Shown: positions 51,511-59,945 of the stretch, piece by piece | Layout of the letters: every line of letters starts with the position of its first letter | Position numbering within the stretch: position 1 is the first letter of the stretch | Assembly: GCF_001613465.1 (NCBI RefSeq) | Contig: NZ_BDCK01000027.1 | Location: 1 to 64,000, forward strand | Origin: Nocardia niwae NBRC 108934 = DSM 45340 | Lineage (GTDB): Bacteria > Actinomycetota > Actinomycetes > Mycobacteriales > Mycobacteriaceae | Reading direction: 5' to 3' | DNA length: 64,000 bases | Translations under genes and position numbers: made by a program | The notes under the pieces: model-generated | Databases searched by the model: none | Told to the model about the DNA's origin: nothing | What the model saw: the letters and a program-made list of their open reading frames with translations, nothing else

Positions 51511-52473
51511 ATGCGTATGACAGCAAAGGCCGGACAGTCCGGTGCCGCGGCGGTGGACTCGTGCTTCCGCACGGCCGTGGTCCCCGCGGCCGGGCTCGGG
51601 ACACGGTTCCTGCCCGCGACCAAGACCGTGCCCAAAGAACTTCTTCCGGTGGTGGACACCCCCGGCATCGAACTGGTCGCCGCCGAGGCGGCCGGATCCG
51701 GCGCCGAGCGGCTGGTGATCGTCACGTCTCCGGGTAAGGACGGCGTGGTCGCGCACTTCGTCGAGGACCTGGTGCTGGAGAGCACGCTGGCCGAGCGCGG
51801 CAAGTTCAAGCTGCTCGAGAAGGTGCGCAAGGCGCCGGGGCTGCTCGATGTCACCTCGGTGGTGCAGGAGGAGCCGCTCGGGCTCGGGCATGCCGTGGCA
51901 CAGGCCGAGCAGGCCCTCGACGCCGACGAGGACGTCATCGCCGTCCTGCTGCCCGACGACCTCGTGCTGCCCCGCGGTGTGCTCGACGTGATGTGCCGGG
52001 TGCGCCGCAAGCGCGGCGGAACGGTGCTGTGCGCCATCGACGTCCCCAAGGACGAGGTCAGCGCCTACGGTGTGTTCGACGTCGCGCCGGTGCCGGACGC
52101 GGTGAACCCGAATGTGCTGCGCGTCAAGGGAATGGTGGAGAAGCCCGCGCTCGCCGACGCGCCTTCGACCTTCGCGGCCGCGGGCCGGTACCTGCTGGAT
52201 CGCGCGATCTTCGACGCGCTGCGCCGCATCGAGCCCGGCGCGGGCGGCGAACTGCAACTCACCGACGCGATCGCACTGCTGATCGCCGAGGGACATCCGG
52301 TTCATGTCGTGGTGCACCGTGGGTCGCGCCACGACTTGGGCAACCCGGGCGGTTATCTTCGTGCTGCGGTCGATTTCGCACTGGAACGGGAGGAATACGG
52401 TCCCGCCCTGCGGGAGTGGCTGCAGCACCGCCTCGGTCCGGACTGGGATCCGCAGCTGACGACCGGCGACTGA
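51511..52473 (+). CDS. galU: UTP-glucose-1-phosphate uridylyltransferase
   Basis: The 320-residue nucleotidyltransferase makes UDP-glucose for cell-wall sugars and trehalose. The signature AVVPAAGLGTRFLPATKTVPKELLPVVDTP carries the nucleotide-binding GLGTR and catalytic lysines. VLLPDDLVL (metal-binding D), GVFDV, VKGMVEKP and GGELQLTDAI follow. ATG 51511 follows GGATAGGG. Corresponds to Rv0993. Confidence 0.97.
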   Translation: MRMTAKAGQSGAAAVDSCFRTAVVPAAGLGTRFLPATKTVPKELLPVVDTPGIELVAAEAAGSGAERLVIVTSPGKDGVVAHFVEDLVLESTLAERGKFKLLEKVRKAPGLLDVTSVVQEEPLGLGHAVAQAEQALDADEDVIAVLLPDDLVLPRGVLDVMCRVRRKRGGTVLCAIDVPKDEVSAYGVFDVAPVPDAVNPNVLRVKGMVEKPALADAPSTFAAAGRYLLDRAIFDALRRIEPGAGGELQLTDAIALLIAEGHPVHVVVHRGSRHDLGNPGGYLRAAVDFALEREEYGPALREWLQHRLGPDWDPQLTTGD

Positions 52474-52623
52474 CGGATCCGGCCGGGGTTTCGCCGAGAG
52501 TGGACCGTCGGGTACGAATGATGGTTCACCGCGGTGCGTGCGCGAATGCGCCTGCGCCGCGGCGGGATCGCGCGCCCGTGCGGGCGCGGTCGGATGAGTG
52601 CGGAGAGGATCAGGAAGGGCTGG

Positions 52624-53880
52624 ATGCGCTCGGTTGAGGATCAGCAGATCAAGGTGACCGCCGCGGCGGTCGCGCCCCGGCCGGTCCGGGTCGCGATCTC
52701 CGAGGCACAGGGCCTGCTGTGCGCCGAGGACGTCGTCACCGAGCGGCCGTTGCCCGGTTTCGACCAGGCCGCCATCGATGGCTACGCCGTGCGCAGCGTC
52801 GACGTGGCCTCGGCCGGTGCCGACATTCGGGACGAAGAGGGAAATCTCGTCGACCTGACCCTCCCGGTGGTCGGCGAGGTGGTCGCCGGTTCGCGTCAGC
52901 CGATCCGCTTACAGCCGCGCCAGACCGTCCGGGTGGACACCGGCGCGCCGATGCCGACCCTCGCCGACGCGGTACTCCCCTTGGACTTCACCGACGGCGG
53001 GCGGGCCAGGATCAAGGTGTACGAGCCGGTGCGCTCCGGCGACTACGTGCGGCGGGTCGGGGACGACGTTCAGCCGGGCGATGTCGCGGTGCGCGCGGGG
53101 ACCATCATCGGCGCGGCGCAGGTGGGTCTGCTCGCCGCCGTCGGTCAGGACAAAGTGCTGGTGCATCCGCGTCCGCGACTATCGGTGCTCTCGCTGGGCG
53201 GTGAGCTGATCGATATCGATCGCACACCCGGCCCCGGCCAGGTCTACGACGTGAACTCCTACGCGCTGGCCGCGGCCGCGCGGGATGCCGGCGCGGACGT
53301 CAACCGCGTCGGCATCGTCAGTTCCGATCCGCGCCGCTTGCGCGACGCGGTGGAGGGACAGCTGGTGCGCTCCGAGGTTGTCGTCATCGCAGGCGCGGTC
53401 GGCGGATGGGCCTCCGAACAGGTCCAGGAGGCGTTGGAAGGGCTCGGCGAGCTCGAAATCACCCGGGTGGCCATGCATCCCGGCTCCGTGCAGGGCTTCG
53501 GCCGGCTCGGCCGCGACGAGGTGCCGACTTTCCTGCTGCCCTCCAACCCCGTGAGCGCGCTGGTGGTGTTCGAGGTGATGGTGCGGCCTTTGATCCGAAT
53601 CGCGTTGGGCCGCAGGCACCCCATGCGCCGGATCATCAGCGCGCGGACGATCACGCCGATCAGTTCCATGGACGGTCGCAAGGGTTACCTGCGCGCGCAG
53701 CTGATGCGGGACGAAGCGACCGGCGAATACCTCGTGCAGCCCCTCGGTAACGGCAACTCGTCCTCCCACCTGCTCGCCACGCTCGCCGAGGCGAACAGCC
53801 TGATCGTGATCGACCCGGACGACACCGAGATCCGCACCGGCGACGAAGTCCGGGTCGCCTTTCTCGCGCAGCGTGGCTGA
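52624..53880 (+). CDS. glp: gephyrin-like molybdopterin molybdotransferase (Glp/MoeA)
   Basis: The 418-residue MoeA-type protein inserts molybdate into molybdopterin. LPGFDQAAIDGYAVRSVDV is the MoeA opening, VDTGAPMPTLADAVLP and AGDDVQPGDVAVRAGTIIGAAQVGLLAAVG-type segments follow, and the C-terminal Mog-like part has FLLPSNPVSALVVFEVMV. In actinobacteria this paralogue is called Glp and may act with the divisome partner SepX two genes downstream. ATG 52624 follows AGGAAGGG. Corresponds to Rv0994. Confidence 0.93.
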   Translation: MRSVEDQQIKVTAAAVAPRPVRVAISEAQGLLCAEDVVTERPLPGFDQAAIDGYAVRSVDVASAGADIRDEEGNLVDLTLPVVGEVVAGSRQPIRLQPRQTVRVDTGAPMPTLADAVLPLDFTDGGRARIKVYEPVRSGDYVRRVGDDVQPGDVAVRAGTIIGAAQVGLLAAVGQDKVLVHPRPRLSVLSLGGELIDIDRTPGPGQVYDVNSYALAAAARDAGADVNRVGIVSSDPRRLRDAVEGQLVRSEVVVIAGAVGGWASEQVQEALEGLGELEITRVAMHPGSVQGFGRLGRDEVPTFLLPSNPVSALVVFEVMVRPLIRIALGRRHPMRRIISARTITPISSMDGRKGYLRAQLMRDEATGEYLVQPLGNGNSSSHLLATLAEANSLIVIDPDDTEIRTGDEVRVAFLAQRG

Positions 53881-53892
53881 GACGTGGAAGCC

Positions 53893-54543
53893 ATGAATGT
53901 CTTCCGGGCAACCCAGCATCCGGGATGGCCCGCGCGGTTGGGCCCGGTCCGGGTGGCCGCCGGTCAGGTGACCTTGCGACCGGTGCGGTTGCGTGACGCG
54001 GCGAGCTGGAGCCGTATCCGGTTGCGGGACAGAGCGCATCTCGAGCCGTGGGAGCCGACCGGTCGCGGGTCGTGGGAGGCGCGAAACCACGCGTCCAACT
54101 GGCCCTCGCTGTGGTCGAGCCTCAAGGCGGAGGCCAGGCGCGGCGCGATGATCCCGTTGGTGATCGAGGTCGACGGTGCGTTCAGCGGGCAGTTGACCGT
54201 CGGCAATATCGTGCGCGGCGCCCTGCGTTCGGCCTGGATCGGCTATTGGGTGGCCAAGGATCTCAGCGGACAAGGCGTCGCGACGGCGGCGTTGGCGCTC
54301 GGTCTGGACCACTGCTTCGGGCCGGTCGGTCTGCATCGGGTCGAAGCGACCGTGCGGCCGGAGAATCTGGCCAGCCAGGCAGTGCTGCGCAATGTCGGTT
54401 TCCGGGAGGAGGGGCTGCTGCGGCGCTACCTCGACGTGGACGGCGCCTGGCGGGATCACTTGCTTGTCGGCATGACCGTCGAGGAACTGGCCGGGACGGT
54501 TGTGGACCGGCTGGTGCGAGAGGGGCGCGCCACCCTGCAGTAG
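53893..54543 (+). CDS. rimJ: GNAT N-acetyltransferase, RimJ-type
   Basis: The 216-residue acetyltransferase includes LRPVRLRDAASWSRIRLRDRAHLEPWEP, the SAWIGYWVAKDLSGQGVATAALAL acetyl-CoA loop, HRVEATVRPENLASQAVL and GFREEGLLRRYLDVDGAWRDHLL. RimJ-family members acetylate ribosomal protein N-termini or other substrates. It starts at ATG 53893 or GTG 53884, directly after glp, so they share an operon. Corresponds to Rv0995. Confidence 0.92.
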   Translation: MNVFRATQHPGWPARLGPVRVAAGQVTLRPVRLRDAASWSRIRLRDRAHLEPWEPTGRGSWEARNHASNWPSLWSSLKAEARRGAMIPLVIEVDGAFSGQLTVGNIVRGALRSAWIGYWVAKDLSGQGVATAALALGLDHCFGPVGLHRVEATVRPENLASQAVLRNVGFREEGLLRRYLDVDGAWRDHLLVGMTVEELAGTVVDRLVREGRATLQ

Positions 54544-54805
54544 AACCGGCCACCGAGCCGCGGTGACATTGGTGGAAATGTGACAGGTGTGGCGGATGTG
54601 CACGGCGCGCCTGCCGGAACTTGGTGCTACCCGGAATTAGCCTACGGACGTCGATGGTGCGTCTTGCGTCATCGGCACAGAGCCTGCGAGGGGACCGGCG
54701 TCCGCGCCGCTGCGTCGGACGGGGGCCGGCCGAGCGCGGGGCGTGTGACGCACCGCTCGCGGGCCGAGCCGGACAAAATCCAGGCGGGACGGAGGTGCTG
54801 ACGCG

Positions 54806-55900
54806 ATGCCGAATTCGATCCTGTGGATCGGGCTGGTCGTGCTCTGGGTCTTCGTCCTTTTCCCTATCCTCGCCGACCGTCACCCGAGAATCCGCCGGAC
54901 CACCGACGCCGCGCTGGCGACCAGGGTCCTGCATCGCGGCGGCGGCAAACGGCGTCTCAGGAAAGGCCCGGCCGCCGGGCACGAAACCGATCCGAACTGG
55001 CGGCCCCGTGGGCGACACGATGGACGCCGCGTACCGAGAGAGTATTCCCACAGCGATGATGCGGAGGACCGGATGACGACACCGGCCGACGAGCCCGTCA
55101 CCGAGACCGACGAGGAGAACCTGCCCGAGGCCGACGACGCCGCGGCATCCGACATCGCTGACGCCGAAACGGACGACGTCGAGGTCGACGACGACTACTC
55201 GCCCGCCGCGCCGGACGAGGACGAAACGGACGCCGACGAAGCTGTCGAAGTCGCTGCGAAGGTCGAGGCGGAGACCGATGATGACGGCGTGGGCGCACAC
55301 CACCCCGAGCCGATCGCGGCCAGAATCCCGCCTGCGCGTTCCACCGTGCCCGCCGTCGTGGACTACGACGACTACGACGACTACGACGAGATGCACTCGG
55401 CCGAGCCGGATTTCGTTCCGAACCGCCGCGGCCGCGGCGGCTTCGACCCCGAAGCCGACGCCATCGCCCGCGCGGCCCGCTACACCTTCCGTCAGCGTGC
55501 GGTGCTCGGCCTGATGCTCAGCGCCATCCTGTCCGGCGCCCTCGCGTTCGTGTTCACCCCGTTGCTGTGGTGGGCCTGCGGGCTCGCCGCCACCGTTCTG
55601 GTGACCTACCTGGCGTACCTGCGCAAGCAGGTGCGGATGGAGGAGGAGATCCGCCGCAGGCGCGCCGCCCGCCTCAACCGTGGCCAGCAGAGCGAAGCCG
55701 AGCCGCATGGCCGCCGTACCCGCGCCCCGCGCGGCACCATGGACCGCGACACCGCCCGCGCCCTGCGCCGCCGCTCCACCCTGGTCGAGTCCGATGACGA
55801 AGACCCCGCCTTCGCCCACCTCGACCCCTTCGACCCCGCCACCGCCCGTGCCCTGCGCACCCGCGCCGGTGGCGACATTCGCCGCGCGGCCGGCGCATAG
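54806..55900 (+). CDS. sepX: divisome protein SepX/GlpR
   Basis: The 364-residue membrane protein has an N-terminal helix (SILWIGLVVLWVFVLFPILA) and a basic segment RHPRIRRTTDAALATRVL. A long acidic disordered region follows (about 90-215, repeated DDYDDYDE), then two more helices near 235-275 and a basic arginine-rich tail. This matches actinobacterial SepX/GlpR (Rv0996), needed for stable division rings and reported to partner Glp. Its presence two genes after glp supports the pairing. ATG 54806 starts directly at the first helix. Confidence 0.9.
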   Translation: MPNSILWIGLVVLWVFVLFPILADRHPRIRRTTDAALATRVLHRGGGKRRLRKGPAAGHETDPNWRPRGRHDGRRVPREYSHSDDAEDRMTTPADEPVTETDEENLPEADDAAASDIADAETDDVEVDDDYSPAAPDEDETDADEAVEVAAKVEAETDDDGVGAHHPEPIAARIPPARSTVPAVVDYDDYDDYDEMHSAEPDFVPNRRGRGGFDPEADAIARAARYTFRQRAVLGLMLSAILSGALAFVFTPLLWWACGLAATVLVTYLAYLRKQVRMEEEIRRRRAARLNRGQQSEAEPHGRRTRAPRGTMDRDTARALRRRSTLVESDDEDPAFAHLDPFDPATARALRTRAGGDIRRAAGA

Positions 55901-55991
55901 CACCCGCCTGTTTCCGCAGCTCAGGGTACCGATTCGGAGTCTGAGGGGCTGGCCTGATACAGTGTCACAGCGCGGTTCCCCGGAACCGCAC

Positions 55992-56064
55992 GGGGCTATA
56001 GCGCAGTTGGTAGCGCGTCTCGTTCGCATCGAGAAGGTCAGGGGTTCGATTCCCCTTAGCTCCA
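55992..56064 (+). tRNA. tRNA-Ala (anticodon CGC)
   Basis: The 73-base cloverleaf has acceptor GGGGCTA/TAGCTCC, D arm around GCGCAGTTGGTAGCGC and anticodon stem TCTCG/CGAGA. The loop is TTCGCAT (CGC reads GCG alanine codons), and the T arm is AGGGG-TTCGATT-CCCCT. The discriminator base is A and CCA is not encoded. It marks the left edge of the accessory island. Confidence 0.96.
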
Positions 56065-56133
56065 CTCTCGGGGGACTGAATAATTGCCTAGATTGGGGGG
56101 CCTTGAGTCAAGGCGCTCAATGTCTGAAGATCG

Positions 56134-56163
56134 GCGTGGCCACCTGTTCGCAGGTGGCCACGC
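56134..56163 (+). terminator. strong hairpin after the tRNA gene
   Basis: GCGTGGCCACCTG (56134-56146), loop TTCG, CAGGTGGCCACGC (56151-56163): a perfect 13-bp stem with a stable UUCG-type tetraloop, followed by TGTTTCC. It probably ends the tRNA transcript and insulates the NTPase gene that starts 31 bases later. A shorter CCTTGA/TCAAGG repeat lies at 56101-56113. Confidence 0.85.
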
Positions 56164-56193
56164 TGTTTCCGAGCAGTCGATCACGGAGAACCG

Positions 56194-57771
56194 TTGCTGA
56201 CCAGAGACAACCTCCAGTTGTTCAAGGCGGCGTTGTCTGCTGCACTGCGGACGACGAATCATGCCGACGACGCATTGAGTGATCGCTTTGTCGAGCTACG
56301 TCCGGGCACGGTCGCCACGCTGGAGTCGGCCGTAAACCACCTCGTCACCGGGCGTCGTGGTGTCGGTAAGTCCACCACACTCGCCGTTCTTCAACGTCGC
56401 GCCGAGCAGGCCGGGGCGAGGGTCATCTTCGTGGACGTCGAGCAGCACAAGTCGCGGGAGTACCCTGACGTACTCATCGAGATCATCATGGACGTCTTGA
56501 GGGCGATTCAGCCGAGAGGGTGGAGGAAGCCGCAGCGTCTGTTGCGCAGGGAAGTGGGGCAGCTTCTCACGGTGCTTGCCGCATTACGTGACGCGGGATC
56601 CGAGGTAACCACGAGCACAGAGACGGACACCACCAAGACGAGTGATGTCGGCGTAGCGCTCCACGGCGGCGTCGCCAGGCAGTACGTGAAGTTGAGCGCT
56701 ACAGCAGGCGGGGCCAGAGCGAAGCGGACGAAGACCTCTCGGACGTCCACTCAGACGCGGCGAAAAGAGGACTTCCTGAGAGACCTCGCCCCGGCAATCT
56801 CGCATGCGTTGGAGGACGCCGCCAAGCTCGACGGGCGCAAGTCGCTCCTAGTAGTCCTAGACGACTTCTACTTCATCGCCAAGGAGACCCAGCCACTCGT
56901 TCTCGACCACCTTCATGGCATCACCAAGCGCAGCAATGTCTGGCTGAAGATCGGCAGCGTTCACTCCAGAACGCAGTCATTCGTCGACGGCGACCCACCT
57001 CTCGGGATGCAGCCGCCGCATGATCTCCAGCATCTTTCACTCGACGTTGGCCTCGCCGACTTCGCGACGGCGAAGACCTTCCTCGAAGAGGTTGCGAATG
57101 GCGTACTCGGGCCCGCAGGGTTCAAGATTCGGGACGTTCTGACTGATACTGCTCGGGAGCGGGCTGTGCTGGTCGCCGGCGGTGCCGTCGCCCGCGACTA
57201 CTTCGACCTTCTTATTGCGGCGGCGGATGCGGGGTGGGAGGCGACGCAGCGCAGTGACAAGAAGGCAGGTTCGTTCACGATCGGAGCCGAGCATGTTCAG
57301 GCGGCAGCCGGTCTCCGGCTCCAGAGAAAACAGACCGACCTTCGCAACGATGCCGGGCGGGAAGCTCCAGCTCTGGAGAAGCGGTTCGATGACCTCGTGA
57401 AGTTCGTTCGTAACCGCGACACATTCTTCTTTTTGATTCGTCGTGAGTACTTGGACACCTCTTGGGGTCAGGAGATAGTGGAACTCGAAGATCTACGGTT
57501 CGTGCATCGGATTATGACGACCAGGCCAAACACTGGTTCGTGGCGTGGAGTGGACACGGTCGTCTTCATGGTGGACTTTGCGGCGCTCGTGGGGAAGCGA
57601 ATGCGCAAGGCTCCGGTTGAGTTCTGGAAGCCTGGAAAGTCCGACGAACTGCGCCGGGCGGAGTGGGTCTACGACCTGAATTGGACTCAGACGCCGAAGA
57701 AGGCCGCACAGTCTGGTACGCAGAGGGAGGACGTCGAGAATGTCGAACTGCCCTTCGGCGAATTTGGGTAG
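56194..57771 (+). CDS. P-loop NTPase (ORC/STAND-like AAA protein) in the tRNA island
   Basis: The 525-residue cytoplasmic protein has a Walker A TGRRGVGKSTTL (residues 52-63), Walker B LLVVLDDFYF (218-227) and a possible sensor segment VWLKIGSVHSRT (249-260). A long helical C-terminal half (about 280-525) follows. The order (N-terminal P-loop at 50, insertion 110-190 rich in T/R/K, D-D Walker B) resembles ORC/Cdc6-type and TniB-like AAA or STAND ATPases, but I do not recognise a specific family. The TTG start at 56194 follows CGGAGA. A+T content is visibly higher than in the flanks. It is the first gene after tRNA-Ala, a typical place for phage-defence or mobile-element cargo. Function is unknown. 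Confidence 0.75.
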   Translation: MLTRDNLQLFKAALSAALRTTNHADDALSDRFVELRPGTVATLESAVNHLVTGRRGVGKSTTLAVLQRRAEQAGARVIFVDVEQHKSREYPDVLIEIIMDVLRAIQPRGWRKPQRLLRREVGQLLTVLAALRDAGSEVTTSTETDTTKTSDVGVALHGGVARQYVKLSATAGGARAKRTKTSRTSTQTRRKEDFLRDLAPAISHALEDAAKLDGRKSLLVVLDDFYFIAKETQPLVLDHLHGITKRSNVWLKIGSVHSRTQSFVDGDPPLGMQPPHDLQHLSLDVGLADFATAKTFLEEVANGVLGPAGFKIRDVLTDTARERAVLVAGGAVARDYFDLLIAAADAGWEATQRSDKKAGSFTIGAEHVQAAAGLRLQRKQTDLRNDAGREAPALEKRFDDLVKFVRNRDTFFFLIRREYLDTSWGQEIVELEDLRFVHRIMTTRPNTGSWRGVDTVVFMVDFAALVGKRMRKAPVEFWKPGKSDELRRAEWVYDLNWTQTPKKAAQSGTQREDVENVELPFGEFG

Positions 57772-57831
57772 GTACACGAGAGTCTTGCCTTGGTCACCGC
57801 CCAGCCGAACTACAGGCCGCATAACACCATA

Positions 57832-57859
57832 GCTCGGCTAGGGCAGCCCCCAGCCGAGC
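57832..57859. terminator. hairpin before the truncated HAD copy
   Basis: GCTCGGCT (57832-57839) pairs with AGCCGAGC (57852-57859), with an inner GGG/CCC. The same arms recur at 63139-63166 before the intact HAD gene, so this hairpin is part of the long direct repeat. Confidence 0.7.
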
Positions 57860-57932
57860 GTCTGGCTCGTGTCCACCACCGACCGACGGCGGTTGTTGTG
57901 CCGCCCGGAGGCTCGTAACGACGCGACGGGAT

Positions 57933-58100
57933 CTACGCGGCGACGGTCGTGGAGCGGAGGTGGATCTCGATGTCGGCGGGTGAGCCGGTGTAGTGGAGGG
58001 TGTGCAGGCCGAGGTGGGCGGCGGCTCGGCAGTTGTCGGCGCGGTCGTCGATGAACAGGACGCGGCCGGGATCGCGGCGAATGCGTTTCCGTAGGTGTCG
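57933..58100 (-). pseudogene. truncated 3' end of a HAD hydrolase gene (direct repeat copy 1)
   Basis: The reverse strand encodes DPGRVLFIDDRADNCRAAAH, LGLHTLHYTGSPADIE and TTVAA, the last 40 codons of the intact gene at 63239-63883. A 13-base deletion relative to that gene (at the repeated TCGCGG near 58075) shifts the frame. Homology stops at 58100, right where the next gene's stop begins. It cannot encode a working enzyme. Confidence 0.88.
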
Positions 58101-58102
58101 TA

Positions 58103-58387
58103 CTACTTCTCCAGCTTCTCCAGCATCCAACTGCCGACGGCGTCCATGTCGTCAGCGGCGATGGCGCGCGTGTAGTGCAGCGGTGGGGTTATCCACCGGA
58201 GCCGACGCCACCCACTGGCCGGACGGATCACCCAACCGCCGTATTCCCGGCGAGCGTGCCACTGGTTCTCGCCGGTGTAGCCAGGCGCGCGGGAGACACC
58301 CCTAACCCAGAGGTACAGCGTTTGGCGCAACCAGAGCCAGCGAGTCGACCATGTGACAGGGCCGCTACTGAGATAGAGCAGCTTCAC
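58103..58387 (-). CDS. hypothetical protein of 94 residues
   Basis: I do not recognise this protein. It is rich in W, R and Y (LYLSSGPVTWSTRWLWLRQT, YTGENQWHARREYGGWVIRP) and ends ADDMDAVGSWMLEKLEK. No membrane segment is convincing. It begins 10 bases after the secreted protein gene at 58397, so they may be co-transcribed. Codon bias is moderate. It abuts the truncated HAD copy exactly. Confidence 0.55.
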   Translation of the reverse strand: MKLLYLSSGPVTWSTRWLWLRQTLYLWVRGVSRAPGYTGENQWHARREYGGWVIRPASGWRRLRWITPPLHYTRAIAADDMDAVGSWMLEKLEK

Positions 58388-58396
58388 GGGGTCAAC

Positions 58397-58825
58397 CTAG
58401 CATTGGATGATGGCCGGTATGGTCTCCTTGCGGACCTCGTTCGTCCCGGTGTCCCAGGTAGCCCGCATGACGATCTTGCCCTGCCACATGCCGGGTACGC
58501 AGTCCAACGCCATTGTGGCGATGTGAATAGTGGGGTTGGGGATCTGCGTGGAAATGCCGGGATCCCCTTTCGGCTTCGGGTTGCTGGTGCCCGACCGATG
58601 CCACAGCTGCAACTCGATGCGGAATGCGAGCGGCGCGGGATCGCATTTCACTGTTCCGCCGACCACGACGGCTTTGTGCAACAGGTAGGGCTCCTTGTTG
58701 AACGCGAAGGTGCAGGAACGCTCAGTTGCCTGCGCGCGTGGCGCGGTGGTGAGCGTCTGCCCTGCGAGCAATGCGGCGCTGACAGCGACAACCGTGACGG
58801 TTGCCCGAATCACGTTGTATCTCAT
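58397..58825 (-). CDS. secreted hypothetical protein
   Basis: The 142-residue protein has a signal peptide (about 1-33, ATVTVVAVSAALLAGQTLTT) and a mature domain with four cysteines (ERSCTF, VKCD, LDCVPG, IIQC) that could form two disulphides. The alternating beta pattern (FRIELQLWHRSG, KIVMRATWDTG) suggests a small beta-sandwich. The family is not identified. It is first of a minus-strand pair within the island. Confidence 0.72.
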   Translation of the reverse strand: MRYNVIRATVTVVAVSAALLAGQTLTTAPRAQATERSCTFAFNKEPYLLHKAVVVGGTVKCDPAPLAFRIELQLWHRSGTSNPKPKGDPGISTQIPNPTIHIATMALDCVPGMWQGKIVMRATWDTGTNEVRKETIPAIIQC

Positions 58826-58893
58826 GGATATCCTCCATTACCTACTGCTCCCGCAACCCACGGGAGATCAGAACCGCCCCCTGCGGCGGATGC

Positions 58894-59220
58894 TCAGTAC
58901 TCCCGTGACGTATCGGGCTTCATCCGGCCCGCGCTGATCAGGGTTTGCCGTGCCGCCGCCTTACGCCGGCACTCGTCTGCGCGGCACCCGCGATGCCGCT
59001 GCATCGTTTGGTGCGCCTCCTGGACGCTGAGCTCGTGATCCGGCGCATCGTGCGGGAACCCTGCGGTCCACAACGTGTTGTCCATCCGGCGCTCCGCTAC
59101 GCGCGCCTGAGCCGTATCGGGGTCGACAGGGACCTGCCACCACATCGAAGCTGTGACCACGGGCACCATCACCAGGAGCGCGGCGCCAAGACCGATTGCG
59201 AAGGTGATCCACCCGTTCAT
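58894..59220 (-). CDS. small CRADxC-motif protein with N-terminal membrane helix (paralogue B)
   Basis: The 108-residue protein has a helix at residues about 5-25 (FAIGLGAALLVMVPVVTASMWW). A C-terminal domain follows (LSVQEAHQTMQRH, CRADEC, KAAARQTLISAGRMKPDTSR), nearly identical to that of the protein at 16243-16551. The lone C-x4-C pair is kept. It overlaps the preceding gene by 4 bases and belongs to the operon divergent from the XRE regulator at 59946. Function unknown. Confidence 0.78.
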   Translation of the reverse strand: MNGWITFAIGLGAALLVMVPVVTASMWWQVPVDPDTAQARVAERRMDNTLWTAGFPHDAPDHELSVQEAHQTMQRHRGCRADECRRKAAARQTLISAGRMKPDTSREY

Positions 59221-59441
59221 TCGGCACCACCCTCGCGTAGTTCCGGCGCGCCGAAGGCCGGGCTGATGACGGTGAACTCGTCACCCGGCACGCCGTCTTC
59301 ATCGACCAACGCCCATGTCTGCGGTTTGTCCACAGCCATCCACATCGGGCCGTCCTTGCGGGCGATGGCGAGTTTGACGGCATTGTCGGCTGTGAAGGTG
59401 GCACGCACGGCCTCCAGCTCGGCCGAGGACTGCGGTTCCAT
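59217..59441 (-). CDS. hypothetical protein of 74 residues in the XRE module
   Basis: An acidic small protein (VRATFTADNAVKLAIARKDG, MWMAVDKPQTWALVDEDG) with no recognised family. It begins one base after the upstream gene and overlaps the next by 4 bases, so it is clearly part of the three-gene operon 59754-58894. Confidence 0.7.
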   Translation of the reverse strand: MEPQSSAELEAVRATFTADNAVKLAIARKDGPMWMAVDKPQTWALVDEDGVPGDEFTVISPAFGAPELREGGAE

Positions 59442-59442
59442 G

Positions 59443-59754
59443 TCATCCCTCCGGATACCGGACGCGTCCGGGGATGATCCGGACTGGGGTGACCACGCTG
59501 CACACCGCGGTGACCGCGTCCACCATGGTCTCGGACATGTGGCGCCCGTCCGCGATCACTACGTCCGCCGCGCGGTGCCCGTGGATCCGCGCGAGTAACC
59601 ATGTGCCGGGGTCGGGCTCGATCTTCTCTCCAGGTTTCAACATTTCGACGAGCGTGGAGCCGACTTGGCCGGCCAGTTCGCGGATCGTCACCTCGTCTTG
59701 CTGGGGGTCTGCTGCCAAGTCCATTCGCAGGAACCCGATCGCCTTTGCGGTCAT
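59443..59754 (-). CDS. hypothetical protein of 103 residues in the XRE module
   Basis: This is the first gene of the operon divergent from the XRE regulator (192 bases between starts). GFLRMDLAADPQQDEVTIRE and DVVIADGRHMSETMVDAV are the clearest parts; the opening recalls recombinase N-termini but no catalytic serine motif is present. Function unknown. Confidence 0.7.
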   Translation of the reverse strand: MTAKAIGFLRMDLAADPQQDEVTIRELAGQVGSTLVEMLKPGEKIEPDPGTWLLARIHGHRAADVVIADGRHMSETMVDAVTAVCSVVTPVRIIPGRVRYPEG

Positions 59755-59945
59755 ACCGTCCTCGCTGCCGGGGGCTATTGGTGAGCACCCGACGCCGGGG
59801 ATCTGTGGGGCAGGCGGCGTCTCCCGGCGCCGGGGCTGAAAGTAGCTTCGCTGGGCGGGTGGTGGCGCTTCGGTGGCGTTTCGATGGACCAGCGGGGGCG
59901 TTGTGGTGCACAGTGGGCCTCAGCCACTACGTCCTGGGAGACAGC

